A stretch of 64,000 bases of DNA from contig NZ_CP115913.1 of assembly GCF_027938815.1 (NCBI RefSeq), positions 1,398,001-1,462,000 of the forward strand, in the 5' to 3' direction. This DNA comes from Oceanirhabdus sp. W0125-5. Lineage in GTDB: Bacteria > Bacillota > Clostridia > Clostridiales > Clostridiaceae. Below the pieces are notes generated by a model. That model did not search any database. It was not told the origin of the DNA and saw only the letters and a program-made list of their open reading frames with translations. Position numbers and translations under genes: made by a program. Of the stretch, positions 25,770 through 35,332 are shown piece after piece (positions within the stretch are counted from its first letter, which is position 1; each line of letters opens with the position of its first letter).

Positions 25770-26222
25770 ATGAAGATTTTGTTTGTTTGTACTGGTAATA
25801 CTTGTAGAAGCCCTATAGCAGAAAGCATTTTTAATGAGATTAACGAACTTAAGAACCATTGTGCATCATCTGCTGGAATTGCTACAGTACATGGAAGTAA
25901 AGCATCAAAAAATTCTGTACTTGTAGTTGATCAAAATTTACAAAAAGATATATCTGAAAGAAAGGCTGTTCAATTAACAGAAGAAATGTTATCTGAAGCA
26001 GACTTAGTTTTGACGATGACTTCTTCAATAGCTAATATTTTAATCAAAGAATATCCGAAGCATAGTATAAAAATTTGTTCTTTATCAAATTATATTAATG
26101 GAGAAAGTGATGTTTTTGACCCTTATGGCGGTAGTGTTTACATTTATAATGAAACATTTGACCAATTAAAAGGTATGATAATTAAACTTATTAAGAAAAT
26201 AAAAGAAGATGAAGGAAAATAA
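25770..26222 (+). CDS. ywlE: Low-molecular-weight protein arginine/tyrosine phosphatase
   Basis: The protein is 150 residues. The phosphate loop FVCTGNTCRSP at the N-terminus carries the nucleophilic Cys and catalytic Arg, and VFDPYGGS holds the general-acid Asp. The order sua5, phosphatase, rpiB is shared with Bacillus ywlC-ywlE-ywlF, where YwlE is a protein-arginine phosphatase; the Thr in CTGNTCRS is the residue that favours phosphoarginine in that family. Start 25770 is chosen because AAGGAGG is 6 bases upstream and the protein then begins at MKILFVC. A terminator overlaps its end. Confidence 0.88.
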   Translation: MKILFVCTGNTCRSPIAESIFNEINELKNHCASSAGIATVHGSKASKNSVLVVDQNLQKDISERKAVQLTEEMLSEADLVLTMTSSIANILIKEYPKHSIKICSLSNYINGESDVFDPYGGSVYIYNETFDQLKGMIIKLIKKIKEDEGK

Positions 26223-26248
26223 TTATTTCTCCTTTTATCTTCTTTTTT
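26203..26248 (+). terminator. Terminator overlapping the phosphatase stop codon
   Basis: AGAAGATGAAGGA inside the last codons pairs with TCCTTTTATCTTCT, followed by T6. Part of the stem is coding sequence. Confidence 0.72.
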
Positions 26249-26287
26249 ATTTAATATAATATTCAGAAAATTAACGGAGGTAGAAAA

Positions 26288-26737
26288 ATGAGAATAGCTC
26301 TTGGAAGTGATCATGGGGGAATCAATTTAAAAAGAAGTATAATTGATTATCTTGTATCAGAAGGACATGAAATAAAGGATTTTGGAACGGATAGTTCAGA
26401 TTCTTGCGACTATCCAGATTATGCTCTTCCTGTAGCGGAAAGTGTTGCAGCAAAAGAGTTTGACCTTGGAATACTTATCTGTGGTACAGGAATTGGTATT
26501 AGTATTGCTGCAAATAAAGTGCCAGGAGTTAGAGCTGCACTATGTCATAATACTTTCAGTGCACATGCAACAAGAGAACATAATAATGCGAATATATTGG
26601 CAATGGGTGAAAGAGTTGTTGGAACAGGTCTTGCACTTGATATAGTTAAGACTTTTATCAATACTGAGTTTGAAGGTGGTAGACATCAGAGAAGAATTGA
26701 TAAAATATCAGAAATTGAAAAGAAATATATGAAATAA
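26288..26737 (+). CDS. rpiB: Ribose-5-phosphate isomerase B
   Basis: The cytoplasmic enzyme interconverts ribose-5-phosphate and ribulose-5-phosphate. IALGSDHGG at the N-terminus, DYPDYA and LGILICGTGIGISIAANK with the catalytic Cys identify RpiB of the RpiB/LacAB family. HNTFSAHATREHNNANI contains the conserved His and Arg residues, and ETEFEGGRHQRRI-like FEGGRHQRRID closes the domain. The 149-residue length is normal. A GGAGG site precedes the ATG. The upp gene follows after 40 bases. Confidence 0.94.
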   Translation: MRIALGSDHGGINLKRSIIDYLVSEGHEIKDFGTDSSDSCDYPDYALPVAESVAAKEFDLGILICGTGIGISIAANKVPGVRAALCHNTFSAHATREHNNANILAMGERVVGTGLALDIVKTFINTEFEGGRHQRRIDKISEIEKKYMK

Positions 26738-26777
26738 TTTAAATACAAAACTTGAGAAAATTTAGGAGGAGTTAAAT

Positions 26778-27407
26778 ATGAGTAAAGTAACACATTTTGA
26801 ACACCCAATGATTCAACACAAATTATCTATAATGAGAGATGAGAATACAGGATCAAAGGATTTCAGAGAATTAGCTAGTGAAATAGCAATGCTTATGGCA
26901 TATGAAGTAACAAGAGATATGCCTGTTGAAGAAGTAGAAATTAAAACACCTATTACAACAAGAAAGTTTAAAATGCTTGCAGGTAAGAAGGTTGCTATAG
27001 TACCAATATTAAGAGCTGGATTAGGTATGGTTGATGGTATGCTTAAGATTATACCAGCAGCTAAAGTTGGTCATATTGGAATGTATAGAAACGAAGAAAC
27101 TCTTCAACCAGTTGAGTATTTCTGTAAACTTCCTCAAGATATTGGAGAGAGAGAAGTAATAGTTACAGATCCAATGTTAGCAACTGGTGGTTCAGCTATA
27201 GATGCAATACATGCTCTTAAAAAGAGAGGTGCTAATAACATTAGAATGATGTGTCTTGTTGCTGCACCAGAAGGAATAAAAGCACTTCAAGAGAAACACC
27301 CTGATGTTGATATCTTCGTTGCTGCTATAGATGAGGAATTAAATGAAAAAGGATATATTGTACCAGGTCTTGGAGATGCTGGGGATAGACTTTTCGGAAC
27401 AAAGTAA
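26778..27407 (+). CDS. upp: Uracil phosphoribosyltransferase
   Basis: The enzyme makes UMP from uracil and PRPP. The 209-residue length is normal. The PRPP-binding loop [16 protein letters not shown] and the uracil-binding C-terminal [18 protein letters not shown] are both present, as is [13 protein letters not shown]. It begins near a TAGGAGGAG site and is followed by a clear terminator. With rpiB upstream and the dCMP deaminase downstream it sits in a nucleotide-metabolism stretch. Confidence 0.96.
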   Translation: MSKVTHFEHPMIQHKLSIMRDENTGSKDFRELASEIAMLMAYEVTRDMPVEEVEIKTPITTRKFKMLAGKKVAIVPILRAGLGMVDGMLKIIPAAKVGHIGMYRNEETLQPVEYFCKLPQDIGEREVIVTDPMLATGGSAIDAIHALKKRGANNIRMMCLVAAPEGIKALQEKHPDVDIFVAAIDEELNEKGYIVPGLGDAGDRLFGTK

Positions 27408-27429
27408 TACTGTCTTTTTAAAAATTATT

Positions 27430-27466
27430 AACTCAAGATACGCTAAAGTGTCTTGAGTTTTTCTTG
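27430..27466 (+). terminator. Intrinsic terminator of rpiB-upp
   Basis: AACTCAAGA and TCTTGAGTT with extended pairing (TAC/GTG) enclose a short loop and are followed by TTTCTT. Confidence 0.87.
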
Positions 27467-27488
27467 TATAAGAAATATTTAAAAGAGT

Positions 27489-27742
27489 AATGGAGAATTG
27501 ATAATGTAGAATGGAGAATGATTGACATTTCTCTTCGAGAAATTTTAATCTTATTGCTCCTTGAACAATAAACTTTACTCGTTTCATATAGTAATGAAAC
27601 ATTGTATGAAAACTACAATATTTTAGCCTATGATAAAATGAGTAAGAATTCCTTGTTCTAAAGAACAACAAAATGTAGTTTCTGCGTATGCAGAAACATC
27701 CATCATTCTCCATTCTCAATTCTCCATTATCAATTTGTTTTT
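27489..27742 (+). repeat. Modular hairpin repeat, full copy, plus orientation (R10)
   Basis: This is a good type example. GAATG-type ends, A (ATTTCTCTTCGAGAAAT), B (TTATTGCTCCTTGAACAATAA), ACTC, C (GTTTCATATAGTAATGAAAC), centre (ATTGTATGAAAACTACAAT), C' (TTTTAGCCTATGATAAAA), GAGTA, B' (TTGTTCTAAAGAACAA), A' (GTTTCTGCGTATGCAGAAAC), then matching CATTCTCCATTCTC units. It lies beyond the upp terminator, so it is probably untranscribed from upp. Confidence 0.9.
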
Positions 27743-27858
27743 AGCAGAGGGTGTTTTTGTTCACAAATATTTTAGTTGAATTAACTACGTTTATAAGATA
27801 TGATTTTTATAGATAAATATTCAAAATAAAGAATAAAGAACAGAGAATAAATAATGGT

Positions 27859-27884
27859 ATCTTTCAGCAGAGCTGAAAGCTTTT
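27859..27884 (+). terminator. Terminator-like hairpin upstream of the dCMP deaminase gene
   Basis: CTTTCAGC and GCTGAAAG pair with loop AGA, followed by CTTTT. The T run is short. It lies in the 215-base gap between repeat R10 and the next gene, where I see no gene. Confidence 0.5.
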
Positions 27885-27959
27885 AAATAAGTAAAAGATT
27901 GGATTACATAGATTTATTATGGAGTCGAGATTAAATAGTATGGTTAAGGAGTGGAGTTT

Positions 27960-28448
27960 GTGAAAAGAAAAGATAAACGTAATTATTATTTAGATATAGC
28001 TGAAACAGTTTTAGCTAGAGGAACTTGTTTAAGAAGAAACTATGGTTCAATTATTGTGAAAAATGATGAAATAATCTCTACTGGATATACTGGTGCACCA
28101 AGAGGAAGAAAAAACTGCTGTGATTTAGATGAGTGTTTAAGAGTTAAAATGAATGTGCCTAGGGGAACTCAGTATGAGTTGTGTAGATCTGTTCACTCAG
28201 AAGCAAATGCAATAATTAGTGCTTCAAGAAAAGATATGATAGGTGCTGATTTATACTTGGTAGGGAAAGATATGCAAACAGGAAAACTTGTGGAAAATGC
28301 AAATTCATGTACGATGTGTAAGAGAATGATAATTAATGCTGGTATAAAAAATGTTATAGTAAGGAATAGTGAAGAAGACTATAGAATAATTCAGGTTCAA
28401 GAGTGGATTGATAATGATGATTCTATAAATGGTGATACTATATATTAG
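27960..28448 (+). CDS. dCMP/cytidine deaminase family protein (ComEB-like)
   Basis: The protein is 162 residues with the zinc-dependent deaminase fold. RSVHSEANAI is the HxE motif with the catalytic Glu, and NSCTMCKRMI supplies two zinc-binding cysteines. A further cluster of cysteines (KNCCDLDECL) in the insert is typical of bacterial dCMP deaminases, which bind a second zinc there. It would make dUMP for dTMP synthesis. GTG 27960 is preferred because AAGGAG ends 8 bases upstream; GTG 27951 overlaps that site. The TagO-like gene follows 82 bases later. Confidence 0.88.
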   Translation: MKRKDKRNYYLDIAETVLARGTCLRRNYGSIIVKNDEIISTGYTGAPRGRKNCCDLDECLRVKMNVPRGTQYELCRSVHSEANAIISASRKDMIGADLYLVGKDMQTGKLVENANSCTMCKRMIINAGIKNVIVRNSEEDYRIIQVQEWIDNDDSINGDTIY

Positions 28449-28530
28449 GCATATGTGTAATAAATTAATTAAAGATTAATTTATTTAATATTAAATATGT
28501 CTTAACACGGAAGAATAGAGAGGAATAACA

Positions 28531-29568
28531 ATGAATAATATATTTATGGTTTCACTGGTAGCATTAATAATATCGCTATTTTTGACTCCGGTAATGATAA
28601 AATTTGCTTATCTCGTGGGTGCAATAGACATCCCAAAAGATGAGAGGCGAGTACATAAGAAGCCTATTGCATTATTAGGAGGCGTCTCAATATATATTGC
28701 TTTTTTATTAGGAATGATCATAAAAGAAGGGGTTATAACAACTGGAGAGATTGGAGTAATTATTGGAGGCACAATAATTATTATTGGAGGAGTATGGGAT
28801 GACTTAAAACCTCTAAAACCATGGGGAAAAATATTTTTTCAATTGAGTGCGGCGCTTGTGCTCATAGGTTTTAATGTTAAAATAAATGTTATTACAAATC
28901 CTTTTTCAGGAACGATACCTTACTTAGATATAGGGTTATTAGGAATACCTTTTACAATAATATGGGTAGTTGGAATTACTAATGCTTTTAATTTTATTGA
29001 TGGATTAGATGGACTTTCAGCAGGAGTTGGATTTATTTCATCAGTTACTTTATTAATAATAGCAATTATAAATGGAAGATATGATGCAGCGCTAGTTACC
29101 GCTGTTTTAAGTGGGGCTTTGCTTGGAATAATACCTTATAATTTTTATCCAGCTTCAATATTTATAGGAGATGCAGGCGCTCAGTTTATAGGATTTATTC
29201 TTGCTGCTGCATCAATAATGGGGGCAATAAAATCAGCTGCTACATTTGCGGTTGCTATACCAATATTAGCACTTGGGCTACCAATATATGATACTCTTTT
29301 TGCTATAATAAGAAGAAAAATAAATGGAAGACCAGTAAGTGAGGCTGATAAAGGGCATTTACATCATAGATTATTAGATACTGGTAGATCACAGAGAAAG
29401 GTAGTTCTTTTATTATACATGTTTAGTTGTATTTTAGGAGGATTTTCCATACTAGCTATGAGTCTAAGTAATAGAAGGGCATATTTCCTTGCTGCTTGTA
29501 TAGTGTCTTTTATATTTCTAATTTGTTTTAAACTAGGGGTATTTGAGAAAGAAAATAAAAAAAAATAA
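28531..29568 (+). CDS. tagO: Undecaprenyl-phosphate sugar-1-phosphate transferase (MraY/WecA/TagO family)
   Basis: This polytopic membrane enzyme of 345 residues with about ten to eleven helices transfers a HexNAc-1-phosphate, usually GlcNAc, to undecaprenyl phosphate to start wall polymer synthesis. Family signatures are present: GGVWDDLKPL (first Asp pair), NAFNFIDGLDGLSAG, FIGDAGAQFIGF (Mg-binding) and GHLHHRLLDTGRS (His-rich loop of WecA-type enzymes). That last motif separates it from MraY. A terminator lies 90 bases past the stop. The exact polymer cannot be told. Confidence 0.88.
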   Translation: MNNIFMVSLVALIISLFLTPVMIKFAYLVGAIDIPKDERRVHKKPIALLGGVSIYIAFLLGMIIKEGVITTGEIGVIIGGTIIIIGGVWDDLKPLKPWGKIFFQLSAALVLIGFNVKINVITNPFSGTIPYLDIGLLGIPFTIIWVVGITNAFNFIDGLDGLSAGVGFISSVTLLIIAIINGRYDAALVTAVLSGALLGIIPYNFYPASIFIGDAGAQFIGFILAAASIMGAIKSAATFAVAIPILALGLPIYDTLFAIIRRKINGRPVSEADKGHLHHRLLDTGRSQRKVVLLLYMFSCILGGFSILAMSLSNRRAYFLAACIVSFIFLICFKLGVFEKENKKK

Positions 29569-29657
29569 AAAAAATTTTATAAACATTGTTAAGTTTAAGT
29601 GATAGTAGTATAGAATATTTAACAAAAATAGTATATAAAATGAATAGAATTAAAATG

Positions 29658-29687
29658 GAGAGGTCACTATATGTGATCTCTTTCTTT
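29658..29687 (+). terminator. Intrinsic terminator downstream of the TagO-like gene
   Basis: GAGAGGTCAC and GTGATCTCT pair (one G-U) around TATAT, followed by TTCTTT. Confidence 0.75.
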
Positions 29688-29829
29688 GAAATAATACATG
29701 TTAAGAATTAATAATAAGGCGAATTTTGATGAAAGTTATTTGGAAAAATTCATCATCGCAAGAAAATAAAAAAAGTTAACATAAAATTTGATATTTTTTT
29801 AACAATAACTTTAACTATGTTAAAGTTTG

Positions 29830-29847
29830 GTGTTAAAAGATTAACAA
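29830..29847 (+). promoter_or_regulatory. Rex-type operator upstream of thl
   Basis: GTGTTAAAAGATTAACAA matches the remembered Rex consensus TTGTTAANNNNTTAACAA at all specified positions but the first. It ends 8 bases before the thl -35 box. A second near-palindrome, CTTTAACTATGTTAAAG, lies at 29809-29825. Rex senses NADH/NAD and controls thl in clostridia, so redox repression is a reasonable inference. Confidence 0.7.
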
Positions 29848-29855
29848 TCCCTGTA

Positions 29856-29884
29856 TTGAATAATTTCTGATTTATAAGTATAAT
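29856..29884 (+). promoter_or_regulatory. Sigma-A-type promoter for thl
   Basis: TTGAAT and a perfect TATAAT are spaced by 17 bases. Transcription would begin near 29892, leaving a leader of about 50 bases with a TAGGAGG ribosome-binding site. Confidence 0.75.
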
Positions 29885-29940
29885 GAATTGAGTGAATTGT
29901 GCGAAATGTATAATAATACTTTCTTATAGGAGGAAATATT

Positions 29941-31128
29941 ATGAGGGAAGTCGTGATTGTAAGTGCTGTTAGAACAGCTGTAGGAAACTATGGGGGAACG
30001 TTAAAAAATGTTCCAGCTGTAGAGTTAGGAGCAAAAGTTATTAACGAGGCTATCAAAAGAGCGGGTATTAAACCAGAAAGTGTAGATGAAGTATTAATGG
30101 GTAATGTATTACAAGCTGGTTTAGGTCAGAATACAGCAAGGCAAGCAGCTGTTAAAGCTGGTTTACCTGTTGAAGTACCTGCGATGACAATAAACAAAGT
30201 ATGTGGTTCAGGATTAAGAACAATATCTTTAGCTGCGCAAATGATAAAGTGTGGAGATGCTGATATTATTATTGCTGGTGGAATGGAAAATATGTCCTTA
30301 GCACCATATACTATGAAGAGTGCAAGATGGGGTCAGAGAATGGGAAATACTGAGATGACCGATGTAATGATTAATGATGGTCTATGGGATGCATTCAATG
30401 ATTACCACATGGGAATTACAGCAGAAAATATCGTTGAAAAGTGGAACTTGACTAGAGAAGAACAAGATGAATTTGCAGCTAAATCTCAACAAAAAGCAGA
30501 AAAAGCTATTTCAGAAAATCGTTTCAATGAAGAGATAGTACCTATTACTATACCTCAAAGAAAAGGTGATCCAATAGTATTTGATAAAGATGAATTTCCA
30601 AGAAGTGGAGTTACAGCAGAAAAATTAAGTAAGTTAAGACCAGCTTTCAAAAAAGGTGGAACAGTTACTGCTGGTAATGCATCAGGAATAAATGACGGAG
30701 CAGCAGCAGTTGTTGTTATGAGTTTAGATAAAGCAAAAGAATTAGGCATAGAACCAATGGTTAAAATAGTTTCATATGGCTCTAAAGGTTTGAATCCAGA
30801 AATTATGGGATATGGCCCAGTTGGTGCAACTAAAGAAGCTTTAAAGAAGGCAGATATGAATATTCAGGATATTGATCTAATTGAAGCAAATGAGGCTTTT
30901 GCAGCTCAGAGTCTTGCGGTTGCTAAGGATTTAGAATTTGATATGGAAAAAGTGAATGTAAATGGAGGGGCTATAGCTATAGGTCACCCAATAGGAGCTT
31001 CAGGAACAAGAATAACTGTTACGTTAATTCATGAAATGATGAAAAGAGAAGACGCTAAACGTGGATTAGCCACTTTATGTATTGGTGGTGGATTAGGTTC
31101 AGCAATTATTTTAGAAAAATGTGAATAG
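29941..31128 (+). CDS. thl: Acetyl-CoA acetyltransferase (thiolase)
   Basis: The enzyme condenses two acetyl-CoA into acetoacetyl-CoA, the entry to butyrate and butanol pathways, or cleaves acetoacetyl-CoA in reverse. The N-terminal Cys lies in [12 protein letters not shown] (about residue 88). [26 protein letters not shown] (catalytic His) and the second Cys in [10 protein letters not shown] complete the site. The 395-residue length is typical. The gene stands alone between terminators, behind a strong promoter with a Rex-type operator, which fits redox control of fermentation. Confidence 0.96.
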   Translation: MREVVIVSAVRTAVGNYGGTLKNVPAVELGAKVINEAIKRAGIKPESVDEVLMGNVLQAGLGQNTARQAAVKAGLPVEVPAMTINKVCGSGLRTISLAAQMIKCGDADIIIAGGMENMSLAPYTMKSARWGQRMGNTEMTDVMINDGLWDAFNDYHMGITAENIVEKWNLTREEQDEFAAKSQQKAEKAISENRFNEEIVPITIPQRKGDPIVFDKDEFPRSGVTAEKLSKLRPAFKKGGTVTAGNASGINDGAAAVVVMSLDKAKELGIEPMVKIVSYGSKGLNPEIMGYGPVGATKEALKKADMNIQDIDLIEANEAFAAQSLAVAKDLEFDMEKVNVNGGAIAIGHPIGASGTRITVTLIHEMMKREDAKRGLATLCIGGGLGSAIILEKCE

Positions 31129-31142
31129 AACACGAACATATA

Positions 31143-31175
31143 AAAGGTCGCTACGGATGTAGCGGCCTTTTTTTT
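31143..31175 (+). terminator. Intrinsic terminator of thl
   Basis: AAAGGTCGCTAC and GTAGCGGCCTTT pair with a GGAT loop and a T8 run, 14 bases after the stop. Confidence 0.92.
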
Positions 31176-31426
31176 ATGGAGAATGGTGAATGGAGAATGT
31201 TGGACATTTCTCTTCGAGAAATTTTAATTATATTGTTCCCTGGACAAGAGAGGTTTACTCGTTTCATTCGCATGAAACATTGTACTTTAAATACAATATT
31301 TTATCTAATGATAAAATGAGTAGAATTTATTTGTCCTAAAGAACAATACAATGTAGATTCTCACGAGAGTGAGAATCATCCATCATTCTCAATTCTACAT
31401 TCTCAATTCTACATTTCTTTTTAAAA
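31176..31426 (+). repeat. Modular hairpin repeat, full copy, plus orientation (R11)
   Basis: GAATG-type ends, A (ATTTCTCTTCGAGAAAT), B (TTGTTCCCTGGACAAG), C (GTTTCATTCGCATGAAAC), centre (ATTGTACTTTAAATACAAT), C' (TTTTATCTAATGATAAAA), B' (TTGTCCTAAAGAACAA), A' (GATTCTCAC / GTGAGAATC), CATTCTCAATTCTAC-type right end and TTTCTTTTTAAAAG. It fills the gap between the thl and pre-atp terminators. Confidence 0.9.
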
Positions 31427-31450
31427 GATCACGCACTGCGTGATTTTTTT
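31424..31450 (+). terminator. Intrinsic terminator upstream of the atp operon
   Basis: ATCACGC and GCGTGAT pair with a short ACT loop and T8. It isolates the atp operon. The operon promoter should lie between here and 31500, where GGTATAAAAT is a possible -10; I see no clear -35. Confidence 0.8.
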
Positions 31451-31520
31451 TATGGGGTATAAAATCTCATCTCCTAAGGGAAAATAATATAAAAAAATAG
31501 TTTCATTGAGGTGAATTGAA

Positions 31521-31874
31521 ATGATAAAGGGCAGAAAAAAAGTTGTTTTGATAGTTTTTGGGCTTCTAGCTATAGGAATATATTTGAGTATAAGTGGAGA
31601 TATCATGTATGGAGTATATTTTTCTAGTGGTATTTCATGTGCGTTATTTAATTGTGTTATTAGATATTATGCGAATTTCTATTTTCTTTTAAAAGGTAAT
31701 ATGAGTGCTGTCACATTCATTGGTTTATATTTATTAAGATTATCAATACCTGTTTTTATAGGATTTTTCTTAATTAAAAATTCTTTTGAGAGTGGTCTAG
31801 TTTTTCTTCTAGGATTTACTGTTCAATTCATAATTTTGCCACATGTATCTAATTTTTTTCCTATAAAGAAGTAA
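31521..31874 (+). CDS. atpI: ATP synthase operon protein I
   Basis: This small membrane protein of 117 residues has about four hydrophobic helices and opens the atp operon. AtpI proteins help assemble the c-ring but are not part of the final enzyme. Sequence conservation in the family is low, so the call rests on position directly before atpB, size and the helix pattern. A GAGGTGAATTGAA ribosome-binding region precedes the ATG. The atpB ribosome-binding site begins immediately after its stop. Confidence 0.8.
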   Translation: MIKGRKKVVLIVFGLLAIGIYLSISGDIMYGVYFSSGISCALFNCVIRYYANFYFLLKGNMSAVTFIGLYLLRLSIPVFIGFFLIKNSFESGLVFLLGFTVQFIILPHVSNFFPIKK

Positions 31875-31886
31875 GGAGGGGGGGCT

Positions 31887-32519
31887 ATGGATATTCCTTT
31901 AAGCATAATCATACAGTGGGTGATTATGTTGTTATTAATAGTGTATTTTTATATTGTTGGAAGAAAAATAAGGAAGATACCTAGAAAAAATCAAAATTTT
32001 TGGGAGATGGTTATTGAGAAAGCAAATAGTATTGTTGAGTCAAATATTGGAGAAAGTTATAAGGGGTTATCAATATATTTTTTAGTGTTAAGTATATTTT
32101 TGTTTTTATGTAATATGACCGGATTAATTGGAATTAAAAATCCAACAGCTGATTATAGTGTGTGTCTTGCTTTAGGTATAATGAATTTTATGTTAATACA
32201 ATATTATGCAATTAAGAAGAATGGTGTAAAAGAATATTTAATGGGTTTTTTTAAGCCAATGAGTTTGATGTTCCCACTAAATCTAATGGAGAGGATACTT
32301 TTACCAATATCTTTGAGTTTAAGACTTTTTGGAAATATATTTGCAGCATATTTAATATTGGAGATTATCTATGAAGGGTTGATATCTATATCTTCTGTAG
32401 TGGCATTTGGAATTCCAATTCCTTTTCACATGTTCTTTGATATATTTGATGGAACTCTTCAAGTTATTATTTTTATTTTATTAAGCATGATAAATATGAA
32501 AATTATTTGTGAGCATTAA
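31887..32519 (+). CDS. atpB: ATP synthase F0 subunit a
   Basis: Subunit a forms the ion half-channels beside the c-ring. The essential Arg is in [17 protein letters not shown], the family's signature helix. A C-terminal helix ([19 protein letters not shown]) carries the usual Gln. The 210-residue protein is slightly short but has about five or six helices. AAGGAGGGGGGG lies just upstream. It is the second gene of the operon and is followed by atpE after 17 bases. Confidence 0.95.
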   Translation: MDIPLSIIIQWVIMLLLIVYFYIVGRKIRKIPRKNQNFWEMVIEKANSIVESNIGESYKGLSIYFLVLSIFLFLCNMTGLIGIKNPTADYSVCLALGIMNFMLIQYYAIKKNGVKEYLMGFFKPMSLMFPLNLMERILLPISLSLRLFGNIFAAYLILEIIYEGLISISSVVAFGIPIPFHMFFDIFDGTLQVIIFILLSMINMKIICEH

Positions 32520-32536
32520 AAAAAGGAGGACTATTT

Positions 32537-32776
32537 ATGGAAGAAGTATTTGTGCAAGGTATGAGAGCTTTGGGAGCGGGCGTAGCAGCTTTAGCATGTA
32601 TTGGAGGAGGAATTGGTACTGGTATAGCTACATCAAAAGCAGTTGAAGGAATTGCAAGGCAACCTGAAGCATCTGGTGAAATATTGAAAGTGCTTATAAT
32701 TGGAGGGGCGTTATCGGAGGCTACTGCTATTTATGGTTTATTGGTTTCCTTATTATTGATTTTTGTAGGAGTATAG
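32537..32776 (+). CDS. atpE: ATP synthase F0 subunit c
   Basis: This is the 79-residue two-helix ring subunit. The polar loop is ARQPE, and the ion-binding Glu is in [12 protein letters not shown] of helix 2. In sodium-binding c subunits such as Ilyobacter, helix 1 carries a Gln and the Glu is followed by Ser; here those positions read Thr ([10 protein letters not shown]) and Ala (SEATAIY). By established comparison this favours proton coupling. A very good AAAGGAGG site fits the high copy number needed. Confidence 0.96.
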   Translation: MEEVFVQGMRALGAGVAALACIGGGIGTGIATSKAVEGIARQPEASGEILKVLIIGGALSEATAIYGLLVSLLLIFVGV

Positions 32777-32788
32777 GAGAATTAGAAG

Positions 32789-33280
32789 ATGATTGAATTA
32801 AATTTAAAAGTAATAGCTATTTCACTAGCAAATTTTATTATTCTTTTATTTGTTTTGAATAAAATATTTTTTTCTAAGTTATCATTATTTTTAGATAATA
32901 GAAAAGAAGAACTTAGAGATAAATTTGAAAAAATTGATGAGGAAAATAAGAAAATACTTGGAGAGAAAAACAAGCTTTATAAAGAAGAACTTAACATAAA
33001 AAAGGAAGGAAGTAAAATTATTCAAGAATTTAAAGACAAGGCAATGGAAGAGAGAGCTATAGCTTTGAATAGAACTAAAGATGAGATTGAGGGATTAAGA
33101 GAAAAAGCAAAAAAAAATTTAGAAGATGAAGAAATAAGATTTCAGAAAAGATTAAAATCTATAAGCATGGATTTGAGTACAGAAATTTGTAAAAAAGTAC
33201 TTAAAGAAGTTCTTGATGAAGAATCACAAAAGAAAATTATTGATTCATTTATTAATAGGTTGGAAAAAACTGATGTATGA
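32789..33280 (+). CDS. atpF: ATP synthase F0 subunit b
   Basis: Subunit b is the peripheral stalk. A single N-terminal membrane helix (AISLANFIILLFVLNKIFF) is followed by a long, highly charged helical coiled-coil region to the end (many KEE/EEN/KIL repeats). The 163-residue length is normal. It begins 12 bases after atpE and overlaps the start of atpH by 8 bases, a sign of translational coupling. Confidence 0.94.
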   Translation: MIELNLKVIAISLANFIILLFVLNKIFFSKLSLFLDNRKEELRDKFEKIDEENKKILGEKNKLYKEELNIKKEGSKIIQEFKDKAMEERAIALNRTKDEIEGLREKAKKNLEDEEIRFQKRLKSISMDLSTEICKKVLKEVLDEESQKKIIDSFINRLEKTDV

Positions 33281-33797
33281 ATTTTTGGATAGAAGATATG
33301 CTTTAGCTCTATATAAAATTGCAAAAGAAAAGGGGAAAACAGAAGAGTATTTAAATGAATTGATTAATATAAATGAGGATATTGAAAATTGTAATGAGGT
33401 TGAAGTAATATTGGATCACCCTAAAATAAGCACGAGAGAGAAAAAAGAATTATTTTTAAAGATATTTAAAGATAAAATTGAAGAGGATTTGATGAGCTTT
33501 TTATTAGTATTAATTGAGAAGAAGAGAATTAAGTTCCTCAAAGAAAAAATAGAACAATATAGGATTATTCTTTTAGAAGATAAGAATATTTTAGAAGTGA
33601 AGATATGTAGTTCACTAAATTTAAACATAGATCAGGAAAAAAGATTAATTTCTATTCTTGAAAAAAAGTTTGGAAAGAAAATTTTACTTAGAAAGAAAAT
33701 AGATAAAGATTTGATAGGTGGATGTACATTATTGTTTGGGGATAAATTTATTGATTATTCATTATCCAGTAGGATAGAGTTTTTAAACAAGGAGTAG
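33273..33797 (+). CDS. atpH: ATP synthase F1 subunit delta
   Basis: Delta links the peripheral stalk to the F1 head. The N-terminal FLDRRYALALYKIAKEKGK and the C-terminal KIDKDLIGGCTLLFGDKFIDYS match the OSCP/delta family. The start is the ATG at 33273, inside the last codons of atpF, because upstream in-frame ATGs would run through atpF; this gives 174 residues. The atpA ribosome-binding site overlaps its stop. Confidence 0.93.
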   Translation: MYEFLDRRYALALYKIAKEKGKTEEYLNELININEDIENCNEVEVILDHPKISTREKKELFLKIFKDKIEEDLMSFLLVLIEKKRIKFLKEKIEQYRIILLEDKNILEVKICSSLNLNIDQEKRLISILEKKFGKKILLRKKIDKDLIGGCTLLFGDKFIDYSLSSRIEFLNKE

Positions 33798-33803
33798 AGT
33801 GAA

Positions 33804-35318
33804 ATGCATATAAAACCTGAAGAAATAACAAATATAATTAAAAGTGAAATACAAAATTTTCAAAATGAAATGCAAAAAAAAAATGTAGGTTCGGTAATTC
33901 AAGTAGGTGATGGTATTGCAAGAGTCTATGGATTAAATGAATGCATGGAAGGAGAACTCTTAGAATTTAATAATGAAGTTTATGGAATTGCTCTGAATTT
34001 AGAAAAAGATAATGTAGGATGTGTAATATTAGGATCTGATGAACATATAAAAGAAGGTGAGCAGGTCGTAAGTTGTGGAAGGATAATGGATATACCTGTT
34101 GGGGAAGGGTTTATTGGGAGAGTTATTGATCCAATGGGAAACCCCTTAGATGAAAAGGGCGAAATATTAAGCAATGAGAGAAGAGCAATTGAATGGAAAG
34201 CACCAAGTATTATGGATAGACAGGGTGTTAGAGAACCACTGCTTACAGGTATAAAAGCTATTGATAGTATGGTGCCTATAGGCAAAGGACAGAGAGAGTT
34301 AATTATTGGAGACAGACAAATAGGAAAGACAGCCATTACCATAGATACAATACTAAATCAAAAGGGAAAAGATGTAATATGTATTTATGTTGCAATTGGT
34401 CAAAAGAGATCTACTGTAGCTCAAATTTATAATACATTATTAAAGTTTGGAGCTATGGAATATAGCATAATTGTTAGTGCTACTGCTTCAGAGTCAGCAC
34501 CTTTGCAATATATAGCTCCCTTTGCAGGGTGCAGTTTAGGGGAGCATTTCATGTATAAGGGTAAAGATGTACTTATTATATATGATGATTTGACAAAACA
34601 TGCTGTTGCATATAGAACAATGTCATTACTTTTAAGAAGACCACCAGGGAGAGAAGCTTATCCAGGGGATGTTTTCTATCTCCATTCAAGATTATTAGAA
34701 AGAGCTGCTAAACTTTCTGATGATTTAGGGGGAGGATCAATGACTGCGCTTCCGCTTATTGAAACGTTAGAAGGTGATGTAACGGCATATATTCCTACAA
34801 ATGTTATATCTATTACTGATGGGCAAATATTTTTAGAAACAGATCTTTTCCATTCTGGAGTAAGACCAGCTATTAATGCAGGAATATCAGTTTCAAGAGT
34901 TGGTGGTAATGCTCAGACAAAAATAATGAAAAAAATAACAGGTACGTTAAGGATTGAACTAGCACAATACAGAGAACTAGCAAGTTTTGCACAGTTTGGT
35001 TCCGACCTTGAAAAGGAAGCTCAAAAAAAATTAGATAAAGGGAAAAGATTAGTTGAAATATTAAAACAAAATAAACATAGTCCTATGGAACTTCATCATA
35101 TGATTTTAATTTTATATTGTGGAACAAAAGATTATTTATTAGATATTCCGGTGAAAAAAATTAATAAATTTGAAAGAGAATTTATTAATTTTATGGATAA
35201 TACTCATGAAGAAATAAATAAATATATAAAAGATGATAATTATGAAGAATTTAAAAATAATATTGATGCTGCAGTTATGGAGTTTAAAAAAATATTCATA
35301 GACGAAATAAATCAATAA
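33804..35318 (+). CDS. atpA: ATP synthase F1 subunit alpha
   Basis: This is the regulatory nucleotide-binding subunit of the F1 head. Walker [11 protein letters not shown], the alpha-specific [22 protein letters not shown] and the conserved SRVGGNAQT are present. The N-terminal [16 protein letters not shown] helix contacts delta. The 504-residue length is normal. The C-terminal 60 residues are Asn/Lys/Asp-rich and less conserved-looking. The AAGGAG site lies 10 bases upstream. Confidence 0.97.
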   Translation: MHIKPEEITNIIKSEIQNFQNEMQKKNVGSVIQVGDGIARVYGLNECMEGELLEFNNEVYGIALNLEKDNVGCVILGSDEHIKEGEQVVSCGRIMDIPVGEGFIGRVIDPMGNPLDEKGEILSNERRAIEWKAPSIMDRQGVREPLLTGIKAIDSMVPIGKGQRELIIGDRQIGKTAITIDTILNQKGKDVICIYVAIGQKRSTVAQIYNTLLKFGAMEYSIIVSATASESAPLQYIAPFAGCSLGEHFMYKGKDVLIIYDDLTKHAVAYRTMSLLLRRPPGREAYPGDVFYLHSRLLERAAKLSDDLGGGSMTALPLIETLEGDVTAYIPTNVISITDGQIFLETDLFHSGVRPAINAGISVSRVGGNAQTKIMKKITGTLRIELAQYRELASFAQFGSDLEKEAQKKLDKGKRLVEILKQNKHSPMELHHMILILYCGTKDYLLDIPVKKINKFEREFINFMDNTHEEINKYIKDDNYEEFKNNIDAAVMEFKKIFIDEINQ

Positions 35319-35332
35319 GGGAGAAGATATTT

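Noticed and set aside
28190..28340. HSE instead of HAE and SCTMC instead of PCxxC in the dCMP deaminase
   Set aside because: The zinc ligands and catalytic Glu are kept, and clostridial dCMP deaminases often show this form.
32537..32776. Sodium-dependent ATP synthase considered from the c subunit
   Set aside because: The Gln and Ser positions used for sodium binding read Thr and Ala here, which points to protons.
33980..34342. 120-codon minus-strand frame inside atpA
   Set aside because: Antisense shadow of a strongly conserved gene with no independent support.
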